From NCBI GenBank assembly GCA_017694955.1, contig JADIMC010000032.1:1-36615 (forward strand): 36,615 nucleotides of DNA. Reading direction: 5' to 3'. Source of the stretch: Candidatus Limisoma faecipullorum (GTDB lineage Bacteria; Bacteroidota; Bacteroidia; Bacteroidales; Muribaculaceae). Below, piece by piece: positions 1 to 7,757 of this stretch. The notes below the pieces were generated by a model that did not search any database, was not told where the DNA came from, and worked only from the letters and a program-made list of their open reading frames with translations. Position 1 is the stretch's first letter; each line of letters opens with the position of its first letter. Both the position numbers and the translations under genes were made by a program.

Positions 1-756
1 GTTGGCGAGACGCTGGAAACGCATTGCTCCACGCAGTTCAACCAGATGCTCCGCCCGATGATGCCCAACGCTTATTTCGAGAAGGACAACGATGCCGCCG
101 ACGGTACGAAAGGCGATTTCATATTCCGGGATTCGGAGGGAGGCGTGGAATACGTGTCGATAATGTTCGAGATGAAGAACGAGATGGACACTACCGCCAC
201 CAAACACAAGAACGAGGACTTCCTGAAGAAGCTCGACGACGACCGCAAGAAGAAAGGTTGCGAATTCGCCGTGCTCGTCAGTCTGCTGGAGCCTGACAAC
301 GAGCTCTACAACGGCGGGATAGTCGATGTGTCGCACCGCTATCCGAAGATGTACGTGATACGTCCGCAATTCTTCATCCCGATGATTACCCTCCTTGTGC
401 AGACCTCGAAGAAGAGCCTTGAGTACAAAAGGCAGCTGATAATGGCGCAGAACAAGGAAGTGGACGTGACCAACTTCGAGAAATCGCTGCTTGAATTTCA
501 GGAAAAGTTCGGGAAGAACTACCGGCTGGCAAGCGAGAAATTCAAGACGGCAATCGACGAGATCGACAAGTCGATAAGCCATCTGCAAAAGATAAAGGAC
601 GCCTTGCTCGGCTCGGAAAACAATCTCCGGCTGGCGAACGACAAGGCGCAGGACCTGACGATAAAACGGCTGACGCGCAACAATCCGACGATGAAGCAGA
701 AATTCGAGGATGCAAGGCGGCAGAACGCCGATGGCGGACAAATCGCAGAGGACTGA
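1..756 (+). CDS. DUF2130 family protein, C-terminal fragment (5' end outside window)
   Basis: The reading frame is open from base 1 and ends at the TGA at 754-756, so 251 C-terminal residues are visible and the start lies upstream. The sequence resembles the DUF2130 family, cytoplasmic proteins of unknown role that usually carry a long N-terminal coiled coil, here missing. Visible in the fragment are GDF with Asp39, a strand ending FEMKNE with Glu57-x-Lys59, a lysine-rich helix and a strand FAVLVS. That order is the pattern of a PD-(D/E)XK nuclease core. The last 100 residues are charged and helical, probably coiled coil. The family call is from memory of its conserved block; nuclease activity is inference. 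Confidence 0.8.
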   Translation, partial: VGETLETHCSTQFNQMLRPMMPNAYFEKDNDAADGTKGDFIFRDSEGGVEYVSIMFEMKNEMDTTATKHKNEDFLKKLDDDRKKKGCEFAVLVSLLEPDNELYNGGIVDVSHRYPKMYVIRPQFFIPMITLLVQTSKKSLEYKRQLIMAQNKEVDVTNFEKSLLEFQEKFGKNYRLASEKFKTAIDEIDKSISHLQKIKDALLGSENNLRLANDKAQDLTIKRLTRNNPTMKQKFEDARRQNADGGQIAED

Positions 757-810
757 AACATTTCAACGATTACAAATGTTACATAATCAATAACTCAATT
801 TCAATAGTTT

Positions 811-1632
811 ATGAAAAAAGCAATAATAGGACTGCTCGCCGCGCTGATAGTGTTGCCGGCATGCGGAGGAAAAGAGAAGAGCGGAGAGAATGCCGCTGAA
901 AACCCGTTTACCAACATCAAGAAAGAGGCTTCATTCAAGCTGACCGTCCCGGAAGAAATCGCACAGGGGAGGGTCTATTATTCAACTGCGAAAGTTGACC
1001 TGATTGCGCCTGCCGACTCGACTTCGGATTTGTCGAAGAGGATATTGGCTGCCGCTTTCCCGGAAGACTCTGTGTCGAAAAGCATCAGCGAGGCTGCTGC
1101 CAAATTCTTGTCGAAGCCGGTTGATTTCATGCAGACAAAATCCACGAAGGTGGACTTCATCCCTAATGATCCGGAAAACGGGGTGCTGCTTTCGAAGAAT
1201 GTGGTAATCGACACTATCTGCTCAAAGGACATGGTTACGTTCCACATCGTTAACCAGGGCTTTACCGGCGGAGCGCACGGCTACAACAACGCCGCTTACG
1301 TGAACTACAACACTGCCGACAGCACTGTGGTTGACGCTGGCAAGCTCTTTGCCGACAACAACGGCGTGCGCCAGCTCATTCTTGAGCAGATTGCCAAGAA
1401 CAACGGCTGCAAGGTGGAAGAATTGGAAAAGAAATCGGTCGTTTTTTCCGTTGCCGACGTGAAAGTGCCGGAGAATTTCTATCCTGACGGCGATTCGTTG
1501 GTGTTCTACTACAATCCTTACGAGATAAGCTCATGGGCACAGGGCGAAGTGAAGGTGGCAATACCGGTAACCGCGCTTGAAGCATATGCTTCCGACTACG
1601 GCAAGGAATTCCTGAAAACCGTGGGCAAATAA
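811..1632 (+). CDS. DUF3298/RsiV-like domain lipoprotein
   Basis: The 273-residue product begins with a lipoprotein signal whose lipobox is LPAC with Cys18, so it should be an envelope lipoprotein. The mature part has an N-terminal beta-rich region followed by the TGGAHGYN motif (residues 152-159) and a helix beginning DAGKLF. This is characteristic of DUF3298, the domain shared with the Bacillus anti-sigma factor RsiV and the PdaC accessory region. In Bacteroidales such proteins are common and have no assigned reaction. It starts 54 bases after the DUF2130 gene on the same strand and ends at a shared hairpin terminator. No catalytic residues can be assigned. Confidence 0.8.
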   Translation: MKKAIIGLLAALIVLPACGGKEKSGENAAENPFTNIKKEASFKLTVPEEIAQGRVYYSTAKVDLIAPADSTSDLSKRILAAAFPEDSVSKSISEAAAKFLSKPVDFMQTKSTKVDFIPNDPENGVLLSKNVVIDTICSKDMVTFHIVNQGFTGGAHGYNNAAYVNYNTADSTVVDAGKLFADNNGVRQLILEQIAKNNGCKVEELEKKSVVFSVADVKVPENFYPDGDSLVFYYNPYEISSWAQGEVKVAIPVTALEAYASDYGKEFLKTVGK

Positions 1633-1651
1633 GAAAGCATTGGAAGCAATG

Positions 1652-1685
1652 AATAAAGGTCACGCTGTTTTGCGTGGCCTTTATT
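1652..1685. terminator. bidirectional hairpin between convergent genes
   Basis: A 14-bp stem (1652-1665 against 1672-1685, one G-U pair) encloses a six-base loop. It is followed by GTTTT on the plus strand and preceded by an A-rich stretch. It separates the lipoprotein gene from the convergent pyruvyltransferase, whose stop codon lies inside the right arm. Confidence 0.75.
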
Positions 1686-2682
1686 GTTTTCCATTCAGCG
1701 CATTGGCGACAAACTGCCTGCATTGTGCGGTCAATTTGTCGGCATATTCCTTATAAGAGCTCCTGTTCGAGAATTCCGAATCAACTGTAAGCGGTAATTT
1801 TATGTCAAAACGGGGTGTCACGTTGTGGTTTCTGTCCACGTCGATGACATTTAGCAAATCAATAAGTCCTGACAACCGTCCTATGTTTGCATATTCATAT
1901 AATCCGCCATTTATGAATATGACAGGAGTGCCCATTGCAAGGCAGGGCAATGCTGTGTGGAGCTTTGATGTGACAACGAATTTCGCCGCGGCAAGCTGTT
2001 TCAGGAAAGCATCTGCCATATCAAGCAGATTATCGGCTTTCCGTGGTCTGACCGACTGATTCAAGTAGTTGGCATCCAGTTGCAACCGTTTGTCAAACAA
2101 CTTGTTCATTATGCCGCGTTTGTAAAAAGCGTCCCTGAACAGCCCGCTTTTGATTCGCCCGTATGTGGTCCGAGGATGCAATATCAGTTCCGACAACGAT
2201 TTGAATTCGTCAAGCACGTTTACAAACAATACTTTCCCACTGCAGCCGTTATGCTTGTAGGTGTTGCCGAGCGTAAGAGTGAGACATCCTGAGAAAAAAG
2301 CATCCACCCCTTTGGAGCTTAACAAATCACAGGTATGCGAATCACGGCATCCTATCGGCTCGTGACTCTTTAAATATCTGATACTTTCTTCGGAAAGCAT
2401 CTGGTTTTCCACGCTCCCGTTTATGTGAAATGACGTGATAAGCGGTCTTATATGTTTCGATGGAGGCCAATTTTCCGGATGTGTCATAAACCATCCGTTC
2501 ATAATCAGATTGATGTCGTCACCATCGTAATTGCTCATCTGTTCACGGTCAATCAAAGCATCCACTTTCGGCAGAAATTGCCTTGCTGCTATGCTTTGTA
2601 TATAATCGCCAAGATTAATCGTATTGGTGGTAACACTTGCCGGGGCATAGCTCATCAACCCAAATAAACTTGTAGTACTCAT
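1681..2682 (-). CDS. polysaccharide pyruvyl transferase family protein
   Basis: The 333-residue protein matches the polysaccharide pyruvyl transferase family, which moves a pyruvyl group from phosphoenolpyruvate onto a sugar of a surface glycan as a ketal. Diagnostic segments are TSFHINGS near residue 87, IGCRDSHTCDLLSSKG followed by FFSGCLTLTL, and SKLHTALPCLAMGTPVIF with His242. There is no signal peptide, so it should act in the cytoplasm. It diverges from the flippase gene across an 88-base gap carrying back-to-back -7 elements, and ends inside a shared terminator. The sugar substrate cannot be told from sequence. Confidence 0.88.
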   Translation of the reverse strand: MSTTSLFGLMSYAPASVTTNTINLGDYIQSIAARQFLPKVDALIDREQMSNYDGDDINLIMNGWFMTHPENWPPSKHIRPLITSFHINGSVENQMLSEESIRYLKSHEPIGCRDSHTCDLLSSKGVDAFFSGCLTLTLGNTYKHNGCSGKVLFVNVLDEFKSLSELILHPRTTYGRIKSGLFRDAFYKRGIMNKLFDKRLQLDANYLNQSVRPRKADNLLDMADAFLKQLAAAKFVVTSKLHTALPCLAMGTPVIFINGGLYEYANIGRLSGLIDLLNVIDVDRNHNVTPRFDIKLPLTVDSEFSNRSSYKEYADKLTAQCRQFVANALNGKQ

Positions 2683-2716
2683 CTTCTTTCAATAACTGTT
2701 TTTATTTAACACATTG

Positions 2717-2724
2717 CAAATATA
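2717..2724 (-). promoter_or_regulatory. -7 promoter element for the pyruvyltransferase gene
   Basis: On the minus strand this reads TATATTTG, an exact match to the Bacteroidetes -7 consensus TAnnTTTG. It lies 34 bases before the ATG at 2682. Confidence 0.6.
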
Positions 2725-2743
2725 AGGTTTTTTATAAAAAGTT

Positions 2744-2751
2744 TAAATTTG
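2744..2751 (+). promoter_or_regulatory. -7 promoter element for the flippase gene
   Basis: TAAATTTG matches TAnnTTTG exactly and lies 19 bases before the ATG at 2771. It is back to back with the element serving the divergent gene. Confidence 0.6.
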
Positions 2752-2770
2752 CATTTTCAAAAAGAAGTAT

Positions 2771-4162
2771 ATGCTGTTATTAAAAACCGAATCATATAGG
2801 AAAGGCGTGATCTATTCTTCTCTGTTTAATGTGACAGGAAAGTCGGTCGCATTCATCCAGCAATGGCTCATAGGCTATTACTTCGGTATGGGAACAGCAT
2901 CAGATGTGTTTTTCTTCACTTATAACATAATCCTGTTCTTGTCATATTTTTTCTTGAATATGACCACATCTGTTCTCATTCCCGAGGGAATGAAAATACG
3001 CAATCAGGAGTCGGATGAGGCATCGAGGAGTTTCTTCAACGGATTCATATTGATTTATGTCATTATTGCGTTATTTGTCACAGGAGTATCGTTATTCGAT
3101 ATACAAACTTTCTTTTCAGTAGTGTCATCTTTCCCGGAAGAAATAGTCGGCAGCAACATTCAGCTAATCATATGGTGCTTGCCGATAATCACCTTGAACA
3201 TAGTGGTAAGCATATTGACGGAAATTCTTGCTTCTTATAAATATTTCACCGCTCCTAATCTGGTGACATTCATAAATTATGTATCAGGCGTAATATTCAT
3301 TGTTTTGTTTCACGATAAATTCGGCATTGTCTCTGTCGCGCAAGGGTTGGTTTTAGGCTATCTGATCAATCTGGCGGTCTTGTTGCTGATGATGAGTAAG
3401 AATTTGCAATGGAATTTTCTCAGAATATCCTATAAAAACACCCGGACTGTGATTCATGCCGGAATTTTTTCCCAGGCAGGATATATCATATACCTGTTGG
3501 CATTATACGTTCCGCAAAACCTGTTCTCAGCGCTTCCTGCCGGCAGCCTGACAGCTGTGAATTTTGCCGATAAGATTCTCACGATTCCCGGTATCTTTTT
3601 AGTTACTCAGATTACGAATGTAATGGGGATTAAAATCAACAATCTCGTGTCAACTAATGATTTGTCCAAATTCTCGGAATTACTGCATAAGTTGCTAATC
3701 GTTGTTCCCATATCATTGTTCATTGTCTCTATTGCAATATCCTTATCAAGTGGTTTCCTGTCGGAATTGCTGTTCTCGTGGGGGAAATATGATGCAAATT
3801 CCACCCGGATTGTATCAGGAATATTGGCAACGATGATTTTTTATTTGCCGTTCAGTTTCATATTCGGCATATATACAAAAGTTTATAATGCGTTCGGGAA
3901 ACAAAAAACTTTTTTTTGGCTGCAACTGTTGACTCAGGGACTCACAATATTGTTATATCTTGCAATCATACCGAATCATGGACTTTACAGCTATCCTCCA
4001 TGCCGCATACTGCCGTACATAATGGCCTTGTTCATAGGCATGGTGCCTTTATACGGATATTGTCCTGGTATTAAATCGCCACGAATATTGCTGTGCTACA
4101 TTCTCGTTTCTGTCTTATCAATCGGATTCATATCAGTTAACACATTGCTTAATGTTGGCTGA
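2771..4162 (+). CDS. MurJ/Wzx-like polysaccharide flippase (MOP superfamily)
   Basis: The 463-residue protein is an almost continuous series of hydrophobic helices, about 12-14 membrane segments, with the organisation of the MviN/MurJ branch of the MOP flippases. The conserved early block reads QQWLIGYYFGMGTASDVFFF, which in this family carries lipid-linked glycan across the inner membrane. The nearby pyruvyltransferase and glycosyltransferase suggest a surface-glycan substrate rather than lipid II; this is inference. The gene is AT-rich: the 60 bases from 2941 contain 22 G or C (37%), far below topA. Its last 30 bases overlap tail-to-tail with the glycosyltransferase gene. Confidence 0.85.
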   Translation: MLLLKTESYRKGVIYSSLFNVTGKSVAFIQQWLIGYYFGMGTASDVFFFTYNIILFLSYFFLNMTTSVLIPEGMKIRNQESDEASRSFFNGFILIYVIIALFVTGVSLFDIQTFFSVVSSFPEEIVGSNIQLIIWCLPIITLNIVVSILTEILASYKYFTAPNLVTFINYVSGVIFIVLFHDKFGIVSVAQGLVLGYLINLAVLLLMMSKNLQWNFLRISYKNTRTVIHAGIFSQAGYIIYLLALYVPQNLFSALPAGSLTAVNFADKILTIPGIFLVTQITNVMGIKINNLVSTNDLSKFSELLHKLLIVVPISLFIVSIAISLSSGFLSELLFSWGKYDANSTRIVSGILATMIFYLPFSFIFGIYTKVYNAFGKQKTFFWLQLLTQGLTILLYLAIIPNHGLYSYPPCRILPYIMALFIGMVPLYGYCPGIKSPRILLCYILVSVLSIGFISVNTLLNVG

Positions 4163-5245
4163 ATAAAAATCAAGAAACATTTTTGCGGCATATTCATTCG
4201 ACAGATGCCAACGAAACTTCATGCAATTATCAACGTATTCACCATTATGTGCTATGAGCCTCTCCAATTCTTTCCATGACCATCCGTCACAGACTATTCC
4301 CAAATTATTTTTCTTGACAATAAAAGAATTGGTGGGCACGCTGTTTGTCAGGACTGGAGTGCCGCTCACAATAGCCTCCGGTATCGATACCATATTGTTG
4401 TCCTGCAGCGTGTCGATAAGCAATCCCTTTGATTTCTTGAGAACCATATTCAAGTCTTTGTGATTCAGATATCCTAAAAATTCCACTTCTTTTTTAATTC
4501 CAAGCGAGATTGCCATTTCTTTCAATTCTGTCTCCATCGGACCGGTGCCTGCCAATTTCAATCGTATTTCAGAACCGGACCTTTTCTTGTATTCAGCAAA
4601 ATTTTTCAATATCTCTGGTATGTTTTTGCGCTTTATTAATTGCCCGACATACATCAGGTAGTCTTCTTTTGTATCTGTGTATTCGAATTTTTCAATATTT
4701 ATACCGTGCTCGATATACTTATCTGTCGTTTTTGGCATATATCTTTTGATGAAATCATATGCAGCAATTGAACGTGGTACGACAAACAATTTACGCATGA
4801 ACAGACGTGCTATTACGTTGTACCATAGAAATGCAGGAATCTTAAGAAATCTCTTTTGAAAGAGAGCCAATTCATGCCACACTATTGTCTTTTCCGGACA
4901 AATTCTTGATGCCATCAAGGACTGAAAAGAAAAAACTTCACTGGCTATTACCAATTGGAATTCATCACAATGCTTTCTCAGCCATTTTTTAAATTCCAAT
5001 GAATATGGCAACACTGAGGGTGGAAATACTGAGACCATCGTGGATTTAAAAAACAGGACTTTAAAATCATAATTCTCTTTTTCGATTGGTCTATACTCAT
5101 CTGCAGCAGCCAGCACCACATTGCAACCCATTTTTATAAACCCCAGGCACATCCCATAAATCATAGTGTCTTTAATCGACTTCCTGGCAGGGATTATTCC
5201 GGAATCCGGGGTATATAGAATCGGATTTATAATTAATATGTTCAT
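4133..5245 (-). CDS. glycosyltransferase family 4 protein
   Basis: The 370-residue protein has the two-Rossmann GT-B layout of GT4 retaining glycosyltransferases. The second domain begins at EHGINIEKF, followed by LMYVGQLIKRKN, LAGTGPMETELKE and FLGYLNHKDL. The nucleotide-sugar site follows as DTLQDNNMVSIPEAIVSGTP, with Glu290 at the second acidic position of the E-x7-E motif; the first position is Asp/Gln-like, which varies in GT4. No membrane segment is evident. It probably adds a sugar to a lipid-linked glycan in the cytoplasm. Its 3' end overlaps the flippase 3' end by 30 bp. Base composition is as AT-rich as the flippase, suggesting the patch was acquired together. Confidence 0.87.
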   Translation of the reverse strand: MNILIINPILYTPDSGIIPARKSIKDTMIYGMCLGFIKMGCNVVLAAADEYRPIEKENYDFKVLFFKSTMVSVFPPSVLPYSLEFKKWLRKHCDEFQLVIASEVFSFQSLMASRICPEKTIVWHELALFQKRFLKIPAFLWYNVIARLFMRKLFVVPRSIAAYDFIKRYMPKTTDKYIEHGINIEKFEYTDTKEDYLMYVGQLIKRKNIPEILKNFAEYKKRSGSEIRLKLAGTGPMETELKEMAISLGIKKEVEFLGYLNHKDLNMVLKKSKGLLIDTLQDNNMVSIPEAIVSGTPVLTNSVPTNSFIVKKNNLGIVCDGWSWKELERLIAHNGEYVDNCMKFRWHLSNEYAAKMFLDFYSANIKQCVN

Positions 5246-5265
5246 TTCTTAAAGTCTTTATCCTA

Positions 5266-5273
5266 CAAAAATA
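5266..5273 (-). promoter_or_regulatory. -7 promoter element for the GT4 gene
   Basis: The minus strand reads TATTTTTG, fitting TAnnTTTG, 20 bases before the ATG at 5245. Confidence 0.45.
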
Positions 5274-5382
5274 GCAAATATCTTTTATTTGTCAAGCAGC
5301 TGTCAAATCACACAAACTACTTAATAAACAAATATTTTAAGTTTTAGAGAGTTTTTTTCGGAGGGGGTATTTATTTTTTTCC

Positions 5383-5390
5383 TAATTTTG
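5383..5390 (+). promoter_or_regulatory. -7 promoter element for topA
   Basis: TAATTTTG matches the Bacteroidetes -7 consensus and lies 27 bases before the topA ATG. A T-rich stretch sits about 23 bases further upstream, near the -33 position. Confidence 0.6.
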
Positions 5391-5417
5391 CGCCCGAAAA
5401 TCCTAATTAATTAAAGT

Positions 5418-7745
5418 ATGCCGAAAAATTTAGTAATTGTAGAGTCTCCGGCTAAGGCAAAAACGATAGAGAAGTTTTTAGGAAAAGACTATAAGGTGAT
5501 GTCGAGCTACGGTCACATCCGTGATTTGCAGAAAAAGGATTTCAGCATCGACGTTGACAATGGTTACGCTCCGATTTACGAGATACCCTCCGACAAGAAG
5601 GAGCTGGTGAAATCACTGAAGGAGGAAGCGAAAAAGGCCGACACCGTATGGCTGGCTTCCGATGAAGACCGTGAGGGAGAGGCAATTGCATGGCATCTTT
5701 ACGAAGTGTTGGGATTGACTCCGGAAAAGACCAAGCGCATCGTGTTCCATGAAATCACGAAAGAAGCCATTCTTGAGGCTATAAAGAATCCCCGCGGAAT
5801 CGACATCAACCGGGTCAACGCGCAGCAGGCGCGCCGGGTGCTCGACCGCATCGTGGGTTTTCAGCTGTCGCCCGTGCTTTGGAAGAAAATCAAGCCGGCA
5901 TTGTCGGCAGGGCGGGTGCAGAGCGTGGCGGTCAGGCTGATTGTGGAGCGCGAAAAAGAAATAAAGAATTTCAAGACCGAAGAATATTACCGCGTGGTGG
6001 CATTGTTCACTACTCCCGACAGCCGGCAGCCAATACGCGCCGAGCTCGACCGCCGTATCGGCAGCAAGGAAGAAGCCGAGAGATTCATCGAGGAATGCAA
6101 GACGGCATCGTTTGCCGTGACAGGACTGTCGGTAAAGCCGGTGACAAAATCTCCGGCGCCGCCGTTCACGACATCTACATTGCAGCAGGAAGCCTCGCGC
6201 AAACTGGGCTTCAGCGTGGCGCAGACAATGATGGTGGCACAACGTCTCTACGAATCGGGATTCATCACCTATATGCGTACCGATTCCGTGAACCTGTCGT
6301 CACTGGCTCTCGGAACGATAAGTGCGGAAATCAAAGGGCATCTCGGCGACAAGTACTACAAGCACCGCAACTTCCATACTACCTCGAAAGGGGCGCAGGA
6401 AGCTCACGAGGCAATACGTCCTACATATATTTCAAACCATACCATAGAAGGGACCGCGCAGGAAAAGCGCCTCTATGAACTGATATGGAAGCGTACCGTA
6501 GCCACCCAGATGGCTGATGCGCTGCTCGAAAAGACGACGGCGGAAATCACGGCGGACAACGGCGCAAAATTCATCGCGGCAGGCGAGGTCGTGAAATTCG
6601 ACGGATTTCTCAAGGCATATATGGAGTCGAGCGACGACGATGCCGACAACGACCGGCAGGAAGCGATGCTTCCGCCACTGGGACAAGGAGAGGTGCTCGA
6701 ATTGCAGGAATGCGAGGCAACACAGCGGTTCACACAGCATCCGCCACGCTACAGCGAGGCTATGCTCGTGCGCAAGCTGGAAGAATTAGGCATAGGACGT
6801 CCGTCAACCTATGCGCCGACAATCTCCACAATCCAGAACCGCGATTATGTGGAGAAAGGCAATAAGGAAGGCGAAAAGCGCGACATTACTACAATCACTC
6901 TGAAAAAGGGAACGGTAAAAGAGACCGTAAAGGCGGAGACCTTCGGCAGCGAAAAAGGCAAGCTGATTCCTACCGACGTCGGAATGGTTGTCAACGATTT
7001 CCTGATGCAGTATTTCCCCGACATCATCGACTATAACTTCACTGCCAATGTGGAAGAGAAATTCGACCATATAGCGGAAGGACAGACAAAATGGAACGAC
7101 GAGATAGAGCGGTTCTACAAGATTTTCCATCCGGAGGTCGAGAAAATATCCAATCTGCGGCTGGAGCACAAGGTCGGCGAGCGAGTGCTCGGAAAAGACC
7201 CCAAGACAGGCAAGGAAGTATCCGTGAAAATCGGGCGCTTCGGCCCGCTCGTGCAGCTCGGAAGCACCGACAGCGATGAAAAGCCGCAATTCGCATCGTT
7301 GCAGAAAGGACAATCGGTCAACGACATAACGCTCGACGACGCCCTCAAGCTCTTCGAATTGCCGCGCACAATCGGCGAATATGAAGGCAAGGAAGTGACG
7401 GCAAACGTGGGACGGTTCGGTCCTTATGTGAAATACGACGGCAAATTCGTGTCGATTCCCAAAAATCTTGCGCCACAGACCATAACGCTTGAAGATGCGG
7501 TAGAGCTGATTAAAAGCAAGGCCGACTCCGAGAAGAAGAAGGTGGTGAGGAAATTCGACGAGGAGCCTGACCTGGAGATACTCAACGGCCCTTACGGCGT
7601 ATATATCTCGTATAAGAAAAAGAATTACAAGATACCCAAAGGCACGGATGCCGGATCGCTGAGCCTCGACGATTGCAAGAAAATCATCGACGATGCAGCC
7701 AACGCGCCGAAAAAGCCGCGCCGCACCGCCACGCGCAAAAAATAA
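5418..7745 (+). CDS. topA: DNA topoisomerase I (type IA)
   Basis: This 775-residue type IA topoisomerase relaxes negative supercoils by transient single-strand cleavage. The N-terminus NLVIVESPAKAKTIEKFLG opens the TOPRIM domain, which continues to the acidic SDEDREGEAIAWH block. The catalytic tyrosine is Tyr285 in FITYMRTDS, and the GIGRPSTYAPTI block follows. The C-terminus lacks the CxxC zinc ribbons of E. coli TopA. It carries instead GRFGP-type topoisomerase C-terminal repeats (GRFGPLVQLG, GRFGPYVKYDGKF, GPYGVYISY) and a basic tail, as is usual in Bacteroidetes. The ATG is preceded by a good -7 element. It faces the CHAT gene with only 12 bases between stop codons. Confidence 0.97.
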   Translation: MPKNLVIVESPAKAKTIEKFLGKDYKVMSSYGHIRDLQKKDFSIDVDNGYAPIYEIPSDKKELVKSLKEEAKKADTVWLASDEDREGEAIAWHLYEVLGLTPEKTKRIVFHEITKEAILEAIKNPRGIDINRVNAQQARRVLDRIVGFQLSPVLWKKIKPALSAGRVQSVAVRLIVEREKEIKNFKTEEYYRVVALFTTPDSRQPIRAELDRRIGSKEEAERFIEECKTASFAVTGLSVKPVTKSPAPPFTTSTLQQEASRKLGFSVAQTMMVAQRLYESGFITYMRTDSVNLSSLALGTISAEIKGHLGDKYYKHRNFHTTSKGAQEAHEAIRPTYISNHTIEGTAQEKRLYELIWKRTVATQMADALLEKTTAEITADNGAKFIAAGEVVKFDGFLKAYMESSDDDADNDRQEAMLPPLGQGEVLELQECEATQRFTQHPPRYSEAMLVRKLEELGIGRPSTYAPTISTIQNRDYVEKGNKEGEKRDITTITLKKGTVKETVKAETFGSEKGKLIPTDVGMVVNDFLMQYFPDIIDYNFTANVEEKFDHIAEGQTKWNDEIERFYKIFHPEVEKISNLRLEHKVGERVLGKDPKTGKEVSVKIGRFGPLVQLGSTDSDEKPQFASLQKGQSVNDITLDDALKLFELPRTIGEYEGKEVTANVGRFGPYVKYDGKFVSIPKNLAPQTITLEDAVELIKSKADSEKKKVVRKFDEEPDLEILNGPYGVYISYKKKNYKIPKGTDAGSLSLDDCKKIIDDAANAPKKPRRTATRKK

Positions 7746-7757
7746 CGGCAGCTGTAA

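Noticed and set aside
757-780. possible terminator after the DUF2130 gene
   Set aside because: There is only a 7-bp AT-rich stem with a 10-base loop and no T run; it is not distinguishable from chance.
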